Shown: positions 25,601 through 33,762, counted from the first letter of the stretch. The stretch: DNA of 46,263 nt from CAJBVG01 sp943371235 (GCA_943371235.1 CALRTZ010000023.1:1-46263); one strand, 5' to 3'. Program-made: numbers and translations. The notes: generated by a model not told the origin, from the letters alone.

Positions 25601-26355
25601 TGGAAACTGGAGAAAGAGTAAATATTTTCTTCACAGAGGCATCAAATCTTACAGCTGAAAATGGAAACGATATGATTTGGAATCCAACAGCTAATCAAGA
25701 TTTCTTTGATAAAGGTGGTCGTCATTTTATATATGTTACACGTAGAAAGTACGATAAGTGTGATGAAATACACAGCATCTTATCTGCAAATATTGATAAC
25801 CCAGGAAATCCTGCAAAATATAAAGTTTTAAGCATGGTTGACTGGGTGAATGTGCCGGTTTTAAAAGCTGGGCAGACATTGTTATCTACAGATGTTAAAG
25901 TTAAATTAAGAGTTTCTAAACCTTATTACACGAATGTATCAACTGGTTCAAATGGTGGTTTCCCATCGTTCAGCTTCAATGATAAAAATGTAATTAAAGG
26001 GGCTACTAATGACGCGGAATTGAATAAGAAATTGGCATTGGAATTAATCAATATTGTTCCTAATCCATATTATGCTTACTCTAGTTACGAGCCAGATAGA
26101 AACGATTATCGTGTAAGAATTACTAATTTACCTGCACAATCTACTGTTACTGTTTACACCACCAATGGAATTTTAGTAAGACGTTTCACAAAATCAGATC
26201 CTCTACAAACATTTGTTGAGTGGGATTTAAGAAATACAAACAGCATTCCAATTGCTACCGGTGTATATATTATACATATAAATTGTCCGGGTGTAGGTGA
26301 AAAAACACTTAAATGGATGGGAGTAATGAGACCAATAGATTTCACAAACTTCTAA
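22630..26355 (+). CDS. Large secreted protein with uncharacterised core domain
   Basis: 1241 residues from ATG 22630, or 1235 from ATG 22648 (MRKYINKVLL), which has an AGGAAAA ribosome-site-like sequence before it and is preferred. A signal peptide runs to about SSFA. Residues about 66-500 match the core of the 6282-7865 protein in order: ALWFGGVD, DFWPGPL, NWPGNGD, DADLDGFYSPANGDYP, AIELYRYLRGFWADG and GRGG. A long middle region has fibronectin-like strands. The last 100 residues look like a type A/FlgD-like sorting fold (NIVPNPYYA, YTTNGILVRRF, ATGVYIIHI) but end in an unusual tail, KWMGVMRPIDFTNF. It is translationally coupled to the receptor gene. The function is unknown. Confidence 0.8.
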   Translation: MERKKKMRKYINKVLLVATIGTIVMLLSSGSSFARYYTGKLGPKPNSTVMKVAAGCDPPSSQIDLAINNVRTKLFNGGDMWWDLFGTRNAAYEIPKVDPGQRSVHASFASALWFGGVDDGGQLKTAGQTYRQRGLDFWPGPLDTSTSEIDKDDCTFWDQQYSVLEKDIIHFKGGAEATASILNWPGNGDASRGETQYLAPFHDADLDGFYSPANGDYPTLDPKVLGARPDQMIWWVYNDKGNTHTAYPGGEPIGLEIQCTAFAFSTSNEINNMTFYKYRVANRASSPLYDTYFGVFTDSDLGGADDDYVGCNMAEVDPDGAGPLAPKRRSFAYTYNADAVDEDGASPGYGTTPPIFGIDYFRGPKNENGVELPMSTFILFTNQGQAGIDSDPRDAIELYRYLRGFWADGQPLYYGTPSGRGGSDVCNYAFPGLTDPDGRANWSETQSPGDRRMVQSSGPFVLQPGAVNEVILGAVWAKASSGDQFASIAAGIIADDKAQILFDNDFKLANGPDPVTTTLVPGDKTITITLENTDKTEKYNQNELDNEDLSIYNYKFQGYRIYQLKNGTVSASQLGDINNAIEIAQVDIQDGVSTIINKSFNPLVQNTQAEIMVEGENKGVRHVFEVTNDAFSTSFDSRLVNGKAYYFLVIPYSHSATAVSTKYLPSRTSTTVVSVIVGKQVINGLINGDYERTVALTKNDGAGNGGQNLEITPESEAAIVANTSGVPVSYTSGNGPVYLKVFDPLKIQKRNYAIKFTPDMKSYQLRDADTDSLLMISDTTYDPTNTLTPNEQIAEERVFRTLPNGTRVLQSRTSLGFYIVVDNTKGKPGQSSAIELENNCFLGASLEFKDPTKPWYSGFSGKTPFSGTVLGWLNSADPANDPNDAYGDVLGSTWAPYKLLRSISSENGRATPLLDPASKNANNSKFDSLGSYDIVFTSDQTKWSDCVVLEAGLGTGTEANTEGAQKRLNLRKADIGFGVGRAKFPGYAINLETGERVNIFFTEASNLTAENGNDMIWNPTANQDFFDKGGRHFIYVTRRKYDKCDEIHSILSANIDNPGNPAKYKVLSMVDWVNVPVLKAGQTLLSTDVKVKLRVSKPYYTNVSTGSNGGFPSFSFNDKNVIKGATNDAELNKKLALELINIVPNPYYAYSSYEPDRNDYRVRITNLPAQSTVTVYTTNGILVRRFTKSDPLQTFVEWDLRNTNSIPIATGVYIIHINCPGVGEKTLKWMGVMRPIDFTNF

Positions 26356-26373
26356 GCTTAAACATAAATAATT

Positions 26374-27426
26374 ATGGATATGAAAAAACTTTATAGAATT
26401 ACATATATATCTGTTCTTACAGCACTTTTACCAGCAACTTTGATTGCTGGTAACGGTGAAAGAGCTGGAACAGGTGGCGCGAATGAGTTACTAATAAATC
26501 CTTGGGCTAGAAGTGCTGGTTTTGGAGGATTTAACAGTTCTAACGCGAGAGGTGTAGAAGCCTTAAACTTAAATATTGGTGGTCTTGCTTATACTAAAAA
26601 AACAGAAGTTGTTTTTTCTCGTAGCCAATGGCTTAAAGGATCGGATGTTAATATCAACGCATTCGGTATGAGTCAAAGAATTTCTGAGAGTGGAGTATTA
26701 GGAGTATCAATTTTCTCTATGAACTTTGGAGATATTGATGTAACTACAAACGACAGACCAGAAGGAGGTTTAGGTAAATTCTCACCTCAGTTAATAAATT
26801 TCGCTGTAGCTTATTCTAAAGAATTCTCGAATAGCATTCGAGGTGGAGTAGCAATAAGAGGCATTCAGCAATCTATTGCAGATTTACGTGCAAACGGATT
26901 TGCTTTAGATGCGGGTATTCAATACTCAACAGGAAGTTTAGAGCAATTTAAACTAGGTATCTCGCTTAGAAATATTGGCCCTGATTTAGTGATGCAAGGA
27001 GATGGTTTGATGGCAAACTTTACTGATCCAACACTTCCTTTCGCAGTTGAGGGTTACAGAAAGTCACAAGCTTACCAATTACCTTCTTTACTTAACATTG
27101 GTTTATCTTATGATTTTTACTTAGCTGAATCGCATAGAATTACGGCATTGGGTAACTTTACCTCAAACGCTTTCTCTAACGATCAAATTGGCTTAGGTGC
27201 AGAATACGGTTATAAGAAATATTTAATGTTAAGAGCAGGTTACAATGCTCAATCAGACATTACTAACAAAGACTTATCACCTACAGTTTACACTGGTTTA
27301 TCAATGGGTGCAACATTCGAGTTGCCAATTAATGATAAAGGTGCAACGTTTGCAATTGATTATGCGTACTCACCAACTTATGTTTTTGACGGAACGCATG
27401 TTATTGGTGCACGTATAAGTTTATAA
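26374..27426 (+). CDS. PorV/PorQ-family outer-membrane protein
   Basis: 350 residues with a signal peptide at about 1-25 (ending TLIAG). The N-terminal block GGANELLINPWARSAGFGGFNSSNARGVEALNLNIGGLAY is the characteristic PorV/PorQ start. A FadL-like barrel of repeated amphipathic strands follows, ending FDGTHVIGARISL. In T9SS organisms PorV shuttles cargo from the translocon to the attachment complex. This copy is next to a receptor and a big T9SS-like substrate, so it may be a dedicated paralogue. It begins 18 bp after the secreted-protein gene and is followed by a terminator, closing the operon. Whether it is the main PorV or a paralogue cannot be told here. Confidence 0.85.
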   Translation: MDMKKLYRITYISVLTALLPATLIAGNGERAGTGGANELLINPWARSAGFGGFNSSNARGVEALNLNIGGLAYTKKTEVVFSRSQWLKGSDVNINAFGMSQRISESGVLGVSIFSMNFGDIDVTTNDRPEGGLGKFSPQLINFAVAYSKEFSNSIRGGVAIRGIQQSIADLRANGFALDAGIQYSTGSLEQFKLGISLRNIGPDLVMQGDGLMANFTDPTLPFAVEGYRKSQAYQLPSLLNIGLSYDFYLAESHRITALGNFTSNAFSNDQIGLGAEYGYKKYLMLRAGYNAQSDITNKDLSPTVYTGLSMGATFELPINDKGATFAIDYAYSPTYVFDGTHVIGARISL

Positions 27427-27447
27427 TATTTTATTAATTTTGCTTTG

Positions 27448-27480
27448 AAAGAAGGCTGTATGAAAATACAGTCTTCTTTT
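27448..27480 (+). terminator. Terminator after the receptor/PorV-like operon
   Basis: AAAGAAGGCTGTAT (27448-27461), a GAAA tetraloop, and ATACAGTCTTCTTT (27466-27479) form a 14-bp stem with one G-U pair, ending in T-rich sequence. It separates the PorV-like gene from greA. Confidence 0.85.
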
Positions 27481-27513
27481 ATTTTATATTTCATTGAAAC
27501 AAACACGAAGGAT

Positions 27514-27990
27514 ATGGCTGAAGTAACTTATTTCACTCAGGAGGGATTAGACAAATTAAAAGAGGAAGTAACTCACCTGAAAACAGTTGGTAGATCTAGC
27601 ATCTCAAAACAGATCGCAGAAGCTAGAGATAAAGGAGATTTATCTGAAAATGCAGAATACGATGCTGCAAAGGAAGCTCAAGGATTATTAGAACTTAAAA
27701 TTGCAAAGCTTGAGCAAGTGCTTGGTAATGCGCGAGTAATTGATGAATCGAAAATTGACAACAGTAAAGTATTAGCACTCTCTATTGTAAAAATAAAGAA
27801 TGTTAAAAATGGTGCAGAAATGACCTATCAATTAGTAGCTGAAAAAGAGGCGGATTTAAAATCAGGTAAGATCTCAATTAAATCTCCAATTGCACAAGGC
27901 TTATTAGGAAAATCTGTGGGCGATAAAGCAGAAATTACAGTACCAAACGGCACTATCGAGTTTGAAATCATAGAAATATCTAGGATATGA
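27514..27990 (+). CDS. greA: Transcription elongation factor GreA
   Basis: 158 residues from ATG 27514, the family-typical start MAEVTYFTQEGLDKLKEEV. An in-frame TTG at 27445 lies inside the preceding terminator and is rejected. The N-terminal coiled coil carries the acidic tip GDLSENAEYDAAKEAQGLLE. The C-terminal FKBP-like domain includes SPIAQGLLGKSVGDKAEI. It rescues backtracked RNA polymerase by stimulating transcript cleavage. Its stop overlaps the HIT gene start as ATGA. Confidence 0.97.
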   Translation: MAEVTYFTQEGLDKLKEEVTHLKTVGRSSISKQIAEARDKGDLSENAEYDAAKEAQGLLELKIAKLEQVLGNARVIDESKIDNSKVLALSIVKIKNVKNGAEMTYQLVAEKEADLKSGKISIKSPIAQGLLGKSVGDKAEITVPNGTIEFEIIEISRI

Positions 27991-28385
27991 GTAGCATCTT
28001 CGCTAAAATAATTTCAGGTGAAATACCTGCGTATAAAGTTGCAGAAACTGAAAAGTTTTTAGCTTTTTTAGATGTAAGACCAGTTGCAAAAGGACATGTA
28101 TTATGCATCCCCAAACAAGAAGTTGATTATATTTTTGACATGAGCGATGAATTGTATGCAGAACTAATGTTGTTTGCTAAAATTGTTGCAAAAGGATTAA
28201 AAAAAGTTGTTGAGTGTAAGAAAATAGGGATTTCTGTGGTAGGATTAGAAGTGCCACATGCTCATGTTCATTTAATACCAATGAATAGCATTGCTGACAT
28301 GTCTTTTACTTCTGAACGAATTGTAATGAGCAATGAAGAGTTCTTAGCGTTAGCAAAACAAATAGAACAAGCGATTATTTCTTAA
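27987..28385 (+). CDS. HIT family nucleotide hydrolase
   Basis: 132 residues, the normal HIT length. The histidine triad is PHAHVHLIP (H91, H93, H95), and the N-terminal IFAKIISGEIPAYKVAE is characteristic of bacterial HinT-like proteins. Members hydrolyse nucleoside phosphoramidates or adenylated substrates. It overlaps greA by four bases, so the two form an operon, and it overlaps the end of convergent ruvC by 11 bp. The physiological substrate is uncertain. Confidence 0.93.
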   Translation: MSSIFAKIISGEIPAYKVAETEKFLAFLDVRPVAKGHVLCIPKQEVDYIFDMSDELYAELMLFAKIVAKGLKKVVECKKIGISVVGLEVPHAHVHLIPMNSIADMSFTSERIVMSNEEFLALAKQIEQAIIS

Positions 28386-28953
28386 GGATTTTATCAGGAT
28401 TTTCTGTTACATAACTTGCCCAGCCTGTGTGTTTTTTCGTAGGTTTTTTTGTTTTATTTTTTTGAAGACCACTTAAATCATTTTGTAAATAATGACAAAC
28501 TGCTGCTGCTAATCCATCTGTTGCATCGAGGTATTCTGGATGCCCATCAAATTTTAGAAGTGCTTGCAACATCGAAGACACTTGCTCTTTAGAGGCATTT
28601 CCATTGCCTGTAATAGATTGTTTTATTTTTTTTGGAGAGTATTCGCAAAGTGGAATGTTTCTGTACATAGCAGCCGCCATAGCTACCCCTTGTGCCCTAC
28701 CTAACTTTAACATCGATTGAATGTTTTTACCGAAAAATGGTGCCTCAATAGCCATCGCATCAGGGTGGTGAGTTTCTATGATGCCTAAAACGCCTTCAAA
28801 TATTTTTTTTAGCTTCAATGGGTGGTCGTCTGTTTTACCAGTTTTTATAACACCTAATTCAATTAAGCTAATGTGTTTGCCTTCCACTTTAATTAAACCA
28901 AAACCAGTTACCGAAGTACCAGGGTCAACACCTAAAATAATTTGCTCTTTCAA
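28375..28953 (-). CDS. ruvC: Crossover junction endodeoxyribonuclease RuvC
   Basis: 192 residues. The catalytic acids are all present: D10 (LGVDPGTSVTGFG), E70 (AIEAPFFGKN), D143 and D146 (LDATDGLAAAVCH). A basic C-terminal tail of about 30 residues (KNKTKKPTKKHTGW) follows the core. RuvC resolves Holliday junctions with RuvAB. It is convergent with the HIT gene, sharing 11 bp. The ruvA and ruvB genes are not in the window. Confidence 0.97.
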   Translation of the reverse strand: MKEQIILGVDPGTSVTGFGLIKVEGKHISLIELGVIKTGKTDDHPLKLKKIFEGVLGIIETHHPDAMAIEAPFFGKNIQSMLKLGRAQGVAMAAAMYRNIPLCEYSPKKIKQSITGNGNASKEQVSSMLQALLKFDGHPEYLDATDGLAAAVCHYLQNDLSGLQKNKTKKPTKKHTGWASYVTENPDKILKK

Positions 28954-29022
28954 AGGCTATAAATTCTAACGCTATGCTTCGTAAAGATACAAGATTGGAA
29001 GATAAAATGTTATCTTGCCACA

Positions 29023-29030
29023 TATTTTTG
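29023..29030 (+). promoter_or_regulatory. Candidate -7 box for the GT2-permease pair
   Basis: TATTTTTG followed by C is an exact TAnnTTTGC match. It lies 32 bp before the GTG start of the glycosyltransferase in the 109-bp gap from ruvC. A TTG at 28995-28997 is 25 bp upstream, a little far for the usual spacing. Confidence 0.4.
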
Positions 29031-29062
29031 CAGGTTAAAAATCGATATACAAATTATTAGAA

Positions 29063-30196
29063 GTGATTGTTATTTTAGTTGTTTTATATTTATTGTTGTT
29101 CACCTATTTATTTATTGTGACTTATTTTATAATAGGTTGGACAAGAACTAAAATGTATATCCCTAACTATAATTTTCAGAGATATCCAAGCATTTCTATT
29201 ATCGTGCCCGTTAGAAATGAAGAAGAACACATAGGGAAATTATTAACCGATATACAATCTCAAACGTATCCATCAGAATTTATTGAAGTATTAGTAATAG
29301 ATGACGACTCTACTGATAATACTGTTCAAATAATTAATGGTCTTGGGTATAAAAACGTAAAAGTTATTCCTTTAAAGATTGACGAAAAAATTAATTCTTA
29401 TAAAAAAAGAGCGATAACATTAGGTGTAAATAATTCCGAAGCAGAGTTGATTGTAACTACAGATGGCGACTGTAGAGTTGGAGAAAATTGGATTGCTTGC
29501 ATTGTAGATTTTTATTTAAAAGAAAAAGTACAGTTAATTTCTGCTCCTGTTAGTTACCATTTAGAAAAAACATGGTTTGAAAAAGTTCAAACAATCGAAT
29601 TTCAATTTTTAATTGGTGCAGCTGCAGCGTGTATAAAAAATGGCATGCCAAATACATGTAATGGGGCTAATATGATTTACACAAGAGCGTTGTTCCATGA
29701 TGTTAAGGGCTATGAAGGGATTGACAATGTAGCAAGTGGTGATGATGAAATGTTATTACATAAAGTTTTCAAAAAAGATTCTAGATTAGTTGGCTTTCTA
29801 AAAAATCATTCGGCATTAGTGAGAACCTACGCTAAGCAAGATTTTAAAGGCTTTGTGCAGCAAAGAAAACGTTGGGCTTCTAAGAGTACCATTTTTTTTG
29901 ATTATCGTAGCTCAATATTACTGAGCTCTATATTTTTGTTTAATCTAGTATTGTTGTTAAGTGTGCCATTTTCTTTTTACAATCATCAAATCTTTATTTA
30001 CTTACAAGTTGCGTTTCTTTTTAAAGTTATATTCGATTCTATTGTAATAATTCAAACTTTATACTTCTTTAAAAAGTTGCCATTTATACCGTATATTATT
30101 TTTTTGGAATTATTATATACGCCATACATTGTTACAGTTGGAATATTAGGTAATTTAAGTGCTACTTATGTTTGGAAAGGCAGGAAAGTAAGATGA
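29063..30196 (+). CDS. Membrane glycosyltransferase family 2
   Basis: 377 residues from a GTG start, chosen because the first membrane helix (about 2-25) lies before the first ATG. The GT-A domain has ISIIVPVRNEEEHIGKLL (44-61), DDDSTDNT (80-87), the metal-binding TDGDC (133-137), GDDE (226-229) and the QQRKRW product motif (266-271). Three or more helices follow at about 285-365. This is a processive or lipid-linked-type family 2 enzyme acting at the inner membrane. It is coupled to the next gene by ATGA. The sugar is unknown. Nearby polymer genes suggest surface polysaccharide or glycolipid synthesis. Confidence 0.9.
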   Translation: MIVILVVLYLLLFTYLFIVTYFIIGWTRTKMYIPNYNFQRYPSISIIVPVRNEEEHIGKLLTDIQSQTYPSEFIEVLVIDDDSTDNTVQIINGLGYKNVKVIPLKIDEKINSYKKRAITLGVNNSEAELIVTTDGDCRVGENWIACIVDFYLKEKVQLISAPVSYHLEKTWFEKVQTIEFQFLIGAAAACIKNGMPNTCNGANMIYTRALFHDVKGYEGIDNVASGDDEMLLHKVFKKDSRLVGFLKNHSALVRTYAKQDFKGFVQQRKRWASKSTIFFDYRSSILLSSIFLFNLVLLLSVPFSFYNHQIFIYLQVAFLFKVIFDSIVIIQTLYFFKKLPFIPYIIFLELLYTPYIVTVGILGNLSATYVWKGRKVR

Positions 30197-31200
30197 AAGA
30201 AATTGATAGCCCATTAAAAAGAGTTTTTTCGAAATTAAAGAAGAACAAACTTGCAATGTTTGGAGGCTTTCTTATTTTATTTACAATTGTAATTGCATTG
30301 GCAGGATATTTAATAATGCCAGATGACAGTCCTAATGCAAATGAAATGCATTTAGAAATAAGCACCTTGCCACCAGGCACTAAAATTAAATTTAAAGTTG
30401 AAGAGGCTGGTAAAAGCAACATCAATAATAGTATTATTAATAAGTGGATTAATGGTACAGAATCTAATTTTAAATATACTCCTGTGTTTGAAACCGATAC
30501 TCTTTTATCTACAAACAAATACATCACCAGAACTTATTGGCTTGGTACAGATCGATATGGGAGAGATGTGTTAAGTAGAATGATTTTAGGCACCAGGATT
30601 TCATTATCGGTTGGAATTGTGTCTGTTATTATTTCGATGTTATTAGGAGTGTTCTTAGGAGCAATTGCAGGATATTACGGTGGCAAACTAGATGTATTAA
30701 TAACATGGTTCATTAACGTGATTTGGTCTTTGCCCTCCTTATTATTAGTTATTGCAATTTCGTTTGCATTAGGTAAAGGGTTTTGGCAGGTATTTATTGC
30801 TATAGGATTAAGCATGTGGGTAGAAGTAGCCAGACTTGTTCGTGGGCAAATATTAAGTATAAAAAACATTGAGTTTGTAGAAGCAGCAAAAGCATTGGGT
30901 TATCATGAATTCAGAATAATATTTAAACATATATTACCAAACATATTAGGTCCCTTATTAGTAATGGCTGCAGCAAATTTTGCATCGGCAATTTTACTGG
31001 AAGCGGGCTTGAGTTTTTTAGGATTCGGTGCACAACCACCAACACCTACTTGGGGAGGAATGGTAAAAGAACATTATGGTTACATCATAATGGATGCTGC
31101 ATACTTGGCTTTAATTCCAGGTTTAGCAATTATGTTGTTAGTATATGCATTTAATATTTTCTCTTCTGGGATTAGAGATGCATTTGATCAGAAGAATTAA
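30193..31200 (+). CDS. ABC transporter permease, DppC/OppC family
   Basis: 335 residues from ATG 30193, which overlaps the glycosyltransferase stop (ATGA) and follows AGGAAAG. A TTG seven codons earlier is rejected. One helix at about 21-42 is followed by a non-membrane insert of roughly 70 residues. Then comes the conserved WLGTDRYGRDVLSRMILGTRISLSVG and the EAA loop EAAKALGYHEFRIIFKHILPNILGP (230-254), with further helices to the end. The family imports peptides or nickel. No ATP-binding or substrate-binding gene is beside it. Its gene end overlaps the convergent Wzy-like gene by 29 bp. Confidence 0.9.
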   Translation: MKEIDSPLKRVFSKLKKNKLAMFGGFLILFTIVIALAGYLIMPDDSPNANEMHLEISTLPPGTKIKFKVEEAGKSNINNSIINKWINGTESNFKYTPVFETDTLLSTNKYITRTYWLGTDRYGRDVLSRMILGTRISLSVGIVSVIISMLLGVFLGAIAGYYGGKLDVLITWFINVIWSLPSLLLVIAISFALGKGFWQVFIAIGLSMWVEVARLVRGQILSIKNIEFVEAAKALGYHEFRIIFKHILPNILGPLLVMAAANFASAILLEAGLSFLGFGAQPPTPTWGGMVKEHYGYIIMDAAYLALIPGLAIMLLVYAFNIFSSGIRDAFDQKN

Positions 31201-32644
31201 GTTCAATCTGTTTTTGTTGATTTCGTACCTTGTATTCGGCGCCAATAATTATGGATATGACTATGAAAAATATGCCCCCGTTTTTATCTACTTCTACCAT
31301 GTCGCCTAATACGAGGTGAACTAAAAATATTACTAAGGTTGCAAAACAAGTGAGCATTAAATTTTTAATGAATTTAGAATTACTTAAAGTATAAATAGTT
31401 TTTGTTTTTAGCATTGCTACTATATATAAGGCAAGAAATAAAACAAATCCGAATACACCTTGATCGCAAAAAATGAGCAAGAAATAATTGTGAGTGCTCG
31501 ATCGTTCGGGGTTATCACTCAAATAGGTAATAAACGCAGGGTTTGCGTACTCTTTATATGTTGGATAAAAAGTATTGTTGCCAGTTCCGAACCAAAAATT
31601 ATGTTGAATTAAATTAATTGCCGCCACCCAACGATATACGCGTTCCATACCAGAAACATCACTTAGTTCAACAGTAGCTGCCATGTGTTTACCAAAATCT
31701 TCTCTATTGAAAACTGTATTAGAATAATTTGGGGCATATTTCATGTAGTTATTTTGATCTACTAATTGATAGCAGAAAAATACAACGCCAACAGAAGCAA
31801 CTACAAAAGCTAGTTTTAAAAATTTAGATTTAAACACAAACACACTTGCAATTGCTGCAATTACACTTAACCAAGTTGTACGTGTGTAAGATGTAATAAT
31901 TGCGAATACTAATACAAGTATCATCGAAATCAAGATGAGTTTTAAAAGTGGATTTTCTTTATACCAACCTAAGGCCGCTACACTAAATGGCAAGGCAAGC
32001 CCTAAAGTACAAGCATATATTACATGGTTTGCATAAAATGGACGGGCAGATTGATTTACTTCTTCAAAACTAAAGCCTGTTAATGCGTGGTTAATAATGG
32101 TGTAAAAAACTGTTAGCATTAAGGGGATAAAAAACGACCAAAATGCAATTTTAAATTGTTTCTCTTCTTTTAAAAACAGTAAAGGAAGAAAAATAAAACC
32201 ACCAAAGAACCAAATTTTAGCAAGTAGATATTTGAATGATAATATTGGTTCGCGAGAAATAAAAATATTAAAGGTAAAAAGTAAAAGTTGCAGAATGATT
32301 AATACAATTAATAAATTATTTAGATGCTTATATAGATTTGTTCTTTTATTAATAAATAATATTAGCCACAAACCAGTTGATAGAATCAAAATAGGTTCTG
32401 ATGGTGCTGACAAACTCAAGCTACCAAAAAAGAATTCGATAGAAATGGGCAAGGATGCTAATAAGAAATAGAATATAATTCTGTAATCTCTAACAATTAA
32501 CACACCTAATAGAATAATAAAAGGGATGGCATTTAAATAAGGAATTTCTTTCCAAAGCCCAACAATGTTGAGAGCAATGAAAATTAATGCCGAACTAAAA
32601 AAGAAATAATAATCATTCTTCCCTATGTCCCTTAAGTTGTTCAA
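31172..32644 (-). CDS. O-antigen ligase/polymerase-like membrane protein
   Basis: 490 residues with about a dozen hydrophobic helices. A large non-membrane loop at about 300-370 contains RVYRWVAAINLIQHNFWFGTG and STHNYFLLIFCDQG, the conserved O-antigen ligase/Wzy_C region. It probably polymerises or ligates lipid-linked glycans at the periplasmic side. The start is TTG at 32644, in a TTGA overlap with the upstream Wzz-like gene; no ATG occurs for well over 100 codons. Polymerase and ligase cannot be separated by sequence. Context with Wzx and Wzz favours polymerase. Confidence 0.82.
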   Translation of the reverse strand: MNNLRDIGKNDYYFFFSSALIFIALNIVGLWKEIPYLNAIPFIILLGVLIVRDYRIIFYFLLASLPISIEFFFGSLSLSAPSEPILILSTGLWLILFINKRTNLYKHLNNLLIVLIILQLLLFTFNIFISREPILSFKYLLAKIWFFGGFIFLPLLFLKEEKQFKIAFWSFFIPLMLTVFYTIINHALTGFSFEEVNQSARPFYANHVIYACTLGLALPFSVAALGWYKENPLLKLILISMILVLVFAIITSYTRTTWLSVIAAIASVFVFKSKFLKLAFVVASVGVVFFCYQLVDQNNYMKYAPNYSNTVFNREDFGKHMAATVELSDVSGMERVYRWVAAINLIQHNFWFGTGNNTFYPTYKEYANPAFITYLSDNPERSSTHNYFLLIFCDQGVFGFVLFLALYIVAMLKTKTIYTLSNSKFIKNLMLTCFATLVIFLVHLVLGDMVEVDKNGGIFFIVISIIIGAEYKVRNQQKQIELNSSDQMHL

Positions 32645-33762
32645 GCTAATTTTTTTCTAATGAATGGGAAAATATCAATTAAAGCAATGATGATTAGTGC
32701 GAAGAAAAAAGTGGAAACGGATACAATTGCAGCACTTAATAATCTGCGAGGTTTTGCAGGAATTTCAGGCTTTTCTGCGGCATTAATTATAAATTTTTGT
32801 GGCAAGGCACTTTCGAATTCCATCTTAGCACTTTCATACCTCGATTTTAAACTTTGATATTTCCTTCGTTCAAACTCAAGGTTATTTATGTTATTAATAT
32901 AGGATCCACCGTGTTTCTTGATTTTATCAAGCGTAGGCTTTAATGAGTTTACAGCTGCTCTATATCCTTGAACTCTAGCTTTCGTTTTTATTATTAATGT
33001 ATCTGGCAATGATTTTTTATTTTCTTCGTACACTTTTAACAAAGCTTCTTCTTGGTCAAGACGTACTGAATTTAATGTATATGATTCGTTTAATTGAGAG
33101 AATTGTGCGTAGTAATCATAAATGCCTAAGTTTCTTAATTCCATTAATAGGCTGTTTATTGAATCCATAAAACTTTGTTCTTTGAAATATTCTTTTTCAA
33201 TAATTGATAACGCTTCTTTGGCTTTTATTTTTTGAATTGCATTTTTTTGTAAATCGGCATAATTTGCAATGTAATTCGCAATGTCTGCAGCTAACTGAGG
33301 GTCTTTATCGAATACTGTAACTTGGATTGCTTTAAATTCCGTTTGTTTTATTTCCAAGTTTTTGCTTAACATAGTTCGAAGCCCCAACATCGAAACGATC
33401 TTAGTGGTATCAAAGCCATAATGCGTAGCCAATTTAAAGTTGTTTATAACGTTGTTGCGCATTTCATCCGATTTTAGAATTTGAAGCAACTGCTCGCCAT
33501 CTTCATCGGAACCAAATTCTAATAAGCCATAGCCTTGATTACCAGGTTCTGTAAGTATGGTAGTGGATAGGTTTGCATTGGTTGTTGGGTAAAAGATAAC
33601 ATCAGCTTTGTACTTGGGCTCTATGAATGATGGACCAGTAAAAAGATAGGTTAAAATGCCTGCAATAGTGCAGACTGCAATAATGGAAAATTTCCAGCTC
33701 CAAACTAATTTGATAAAATAAAATACGTCGAAAGAATAGCTGTTATCGTTTTCTAGCTTCAT
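32641..33762 (-). CDS. Wzz-like polysaccharide chain-length/co-polymerase protein
   Basis: 373 residues with a membrane helix near the N-terminus (about 22-45, with a cluster of basic residues nearby) and another at about 344-365. Between them lies a periplasmic domain with long helices (ALSIIEKEYFKEQSFMDSINSLLMELRNLG, YQSLKSRYESAKMEFESALPQKF) and the terminal PEIPAKPRR proline motif before TM2, typical of Wzz proteins. No tyrosine-kinase domain is attached. It lies between the flippase and the polymerase genes and overlaps the latter by four bases. Confidence 0.85.
   Translation of the reverse strand: MKLENDNSYSFDVFYFIKLVWSWKFSIIAVCTIAGILTYLFTGPSFIEPKYKADVIFYPTTNANLSTTILTEPGNQGYGLLEFGSDEDGEQLLQILKSDEMRNNVINNFKLATHYGFDTTKIVSMLGLRTMLSKNLEIKQTEFKAIQVTVFDKDPQLAADIANYIANYADLQKNAIQKIKAKEALSIIEKEYFKEQSFMDSINSLLMELRNLGIYDYYAQFSQLNESYTLNSVRLDQEEALLKVYEENKKSLPDTLIIKTKARVQGYRAAVNSLKPTLDKIKKHGGSYINNINNLEFERRKYQSLKSRYESAKMEFESALPQKFIINAAEKPEIPAKPRRLLSAAIVSVSTFFFALIIIALIDIFPFIRKKLA

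Noticed and set aside
18848..27426. SusC/SusD polysaccharide utilisation locus
   Set aside because: The receptor has the SusC-like layout, but the next gene is not a SusD lipoprotein and there are no glycoside hydrolases around it.
27445..27513. Upstream TTG start for greA
   Set aside because: The extension passes through a terminator hairpin. ATG 27514 gives the standard 158-residue GreA.
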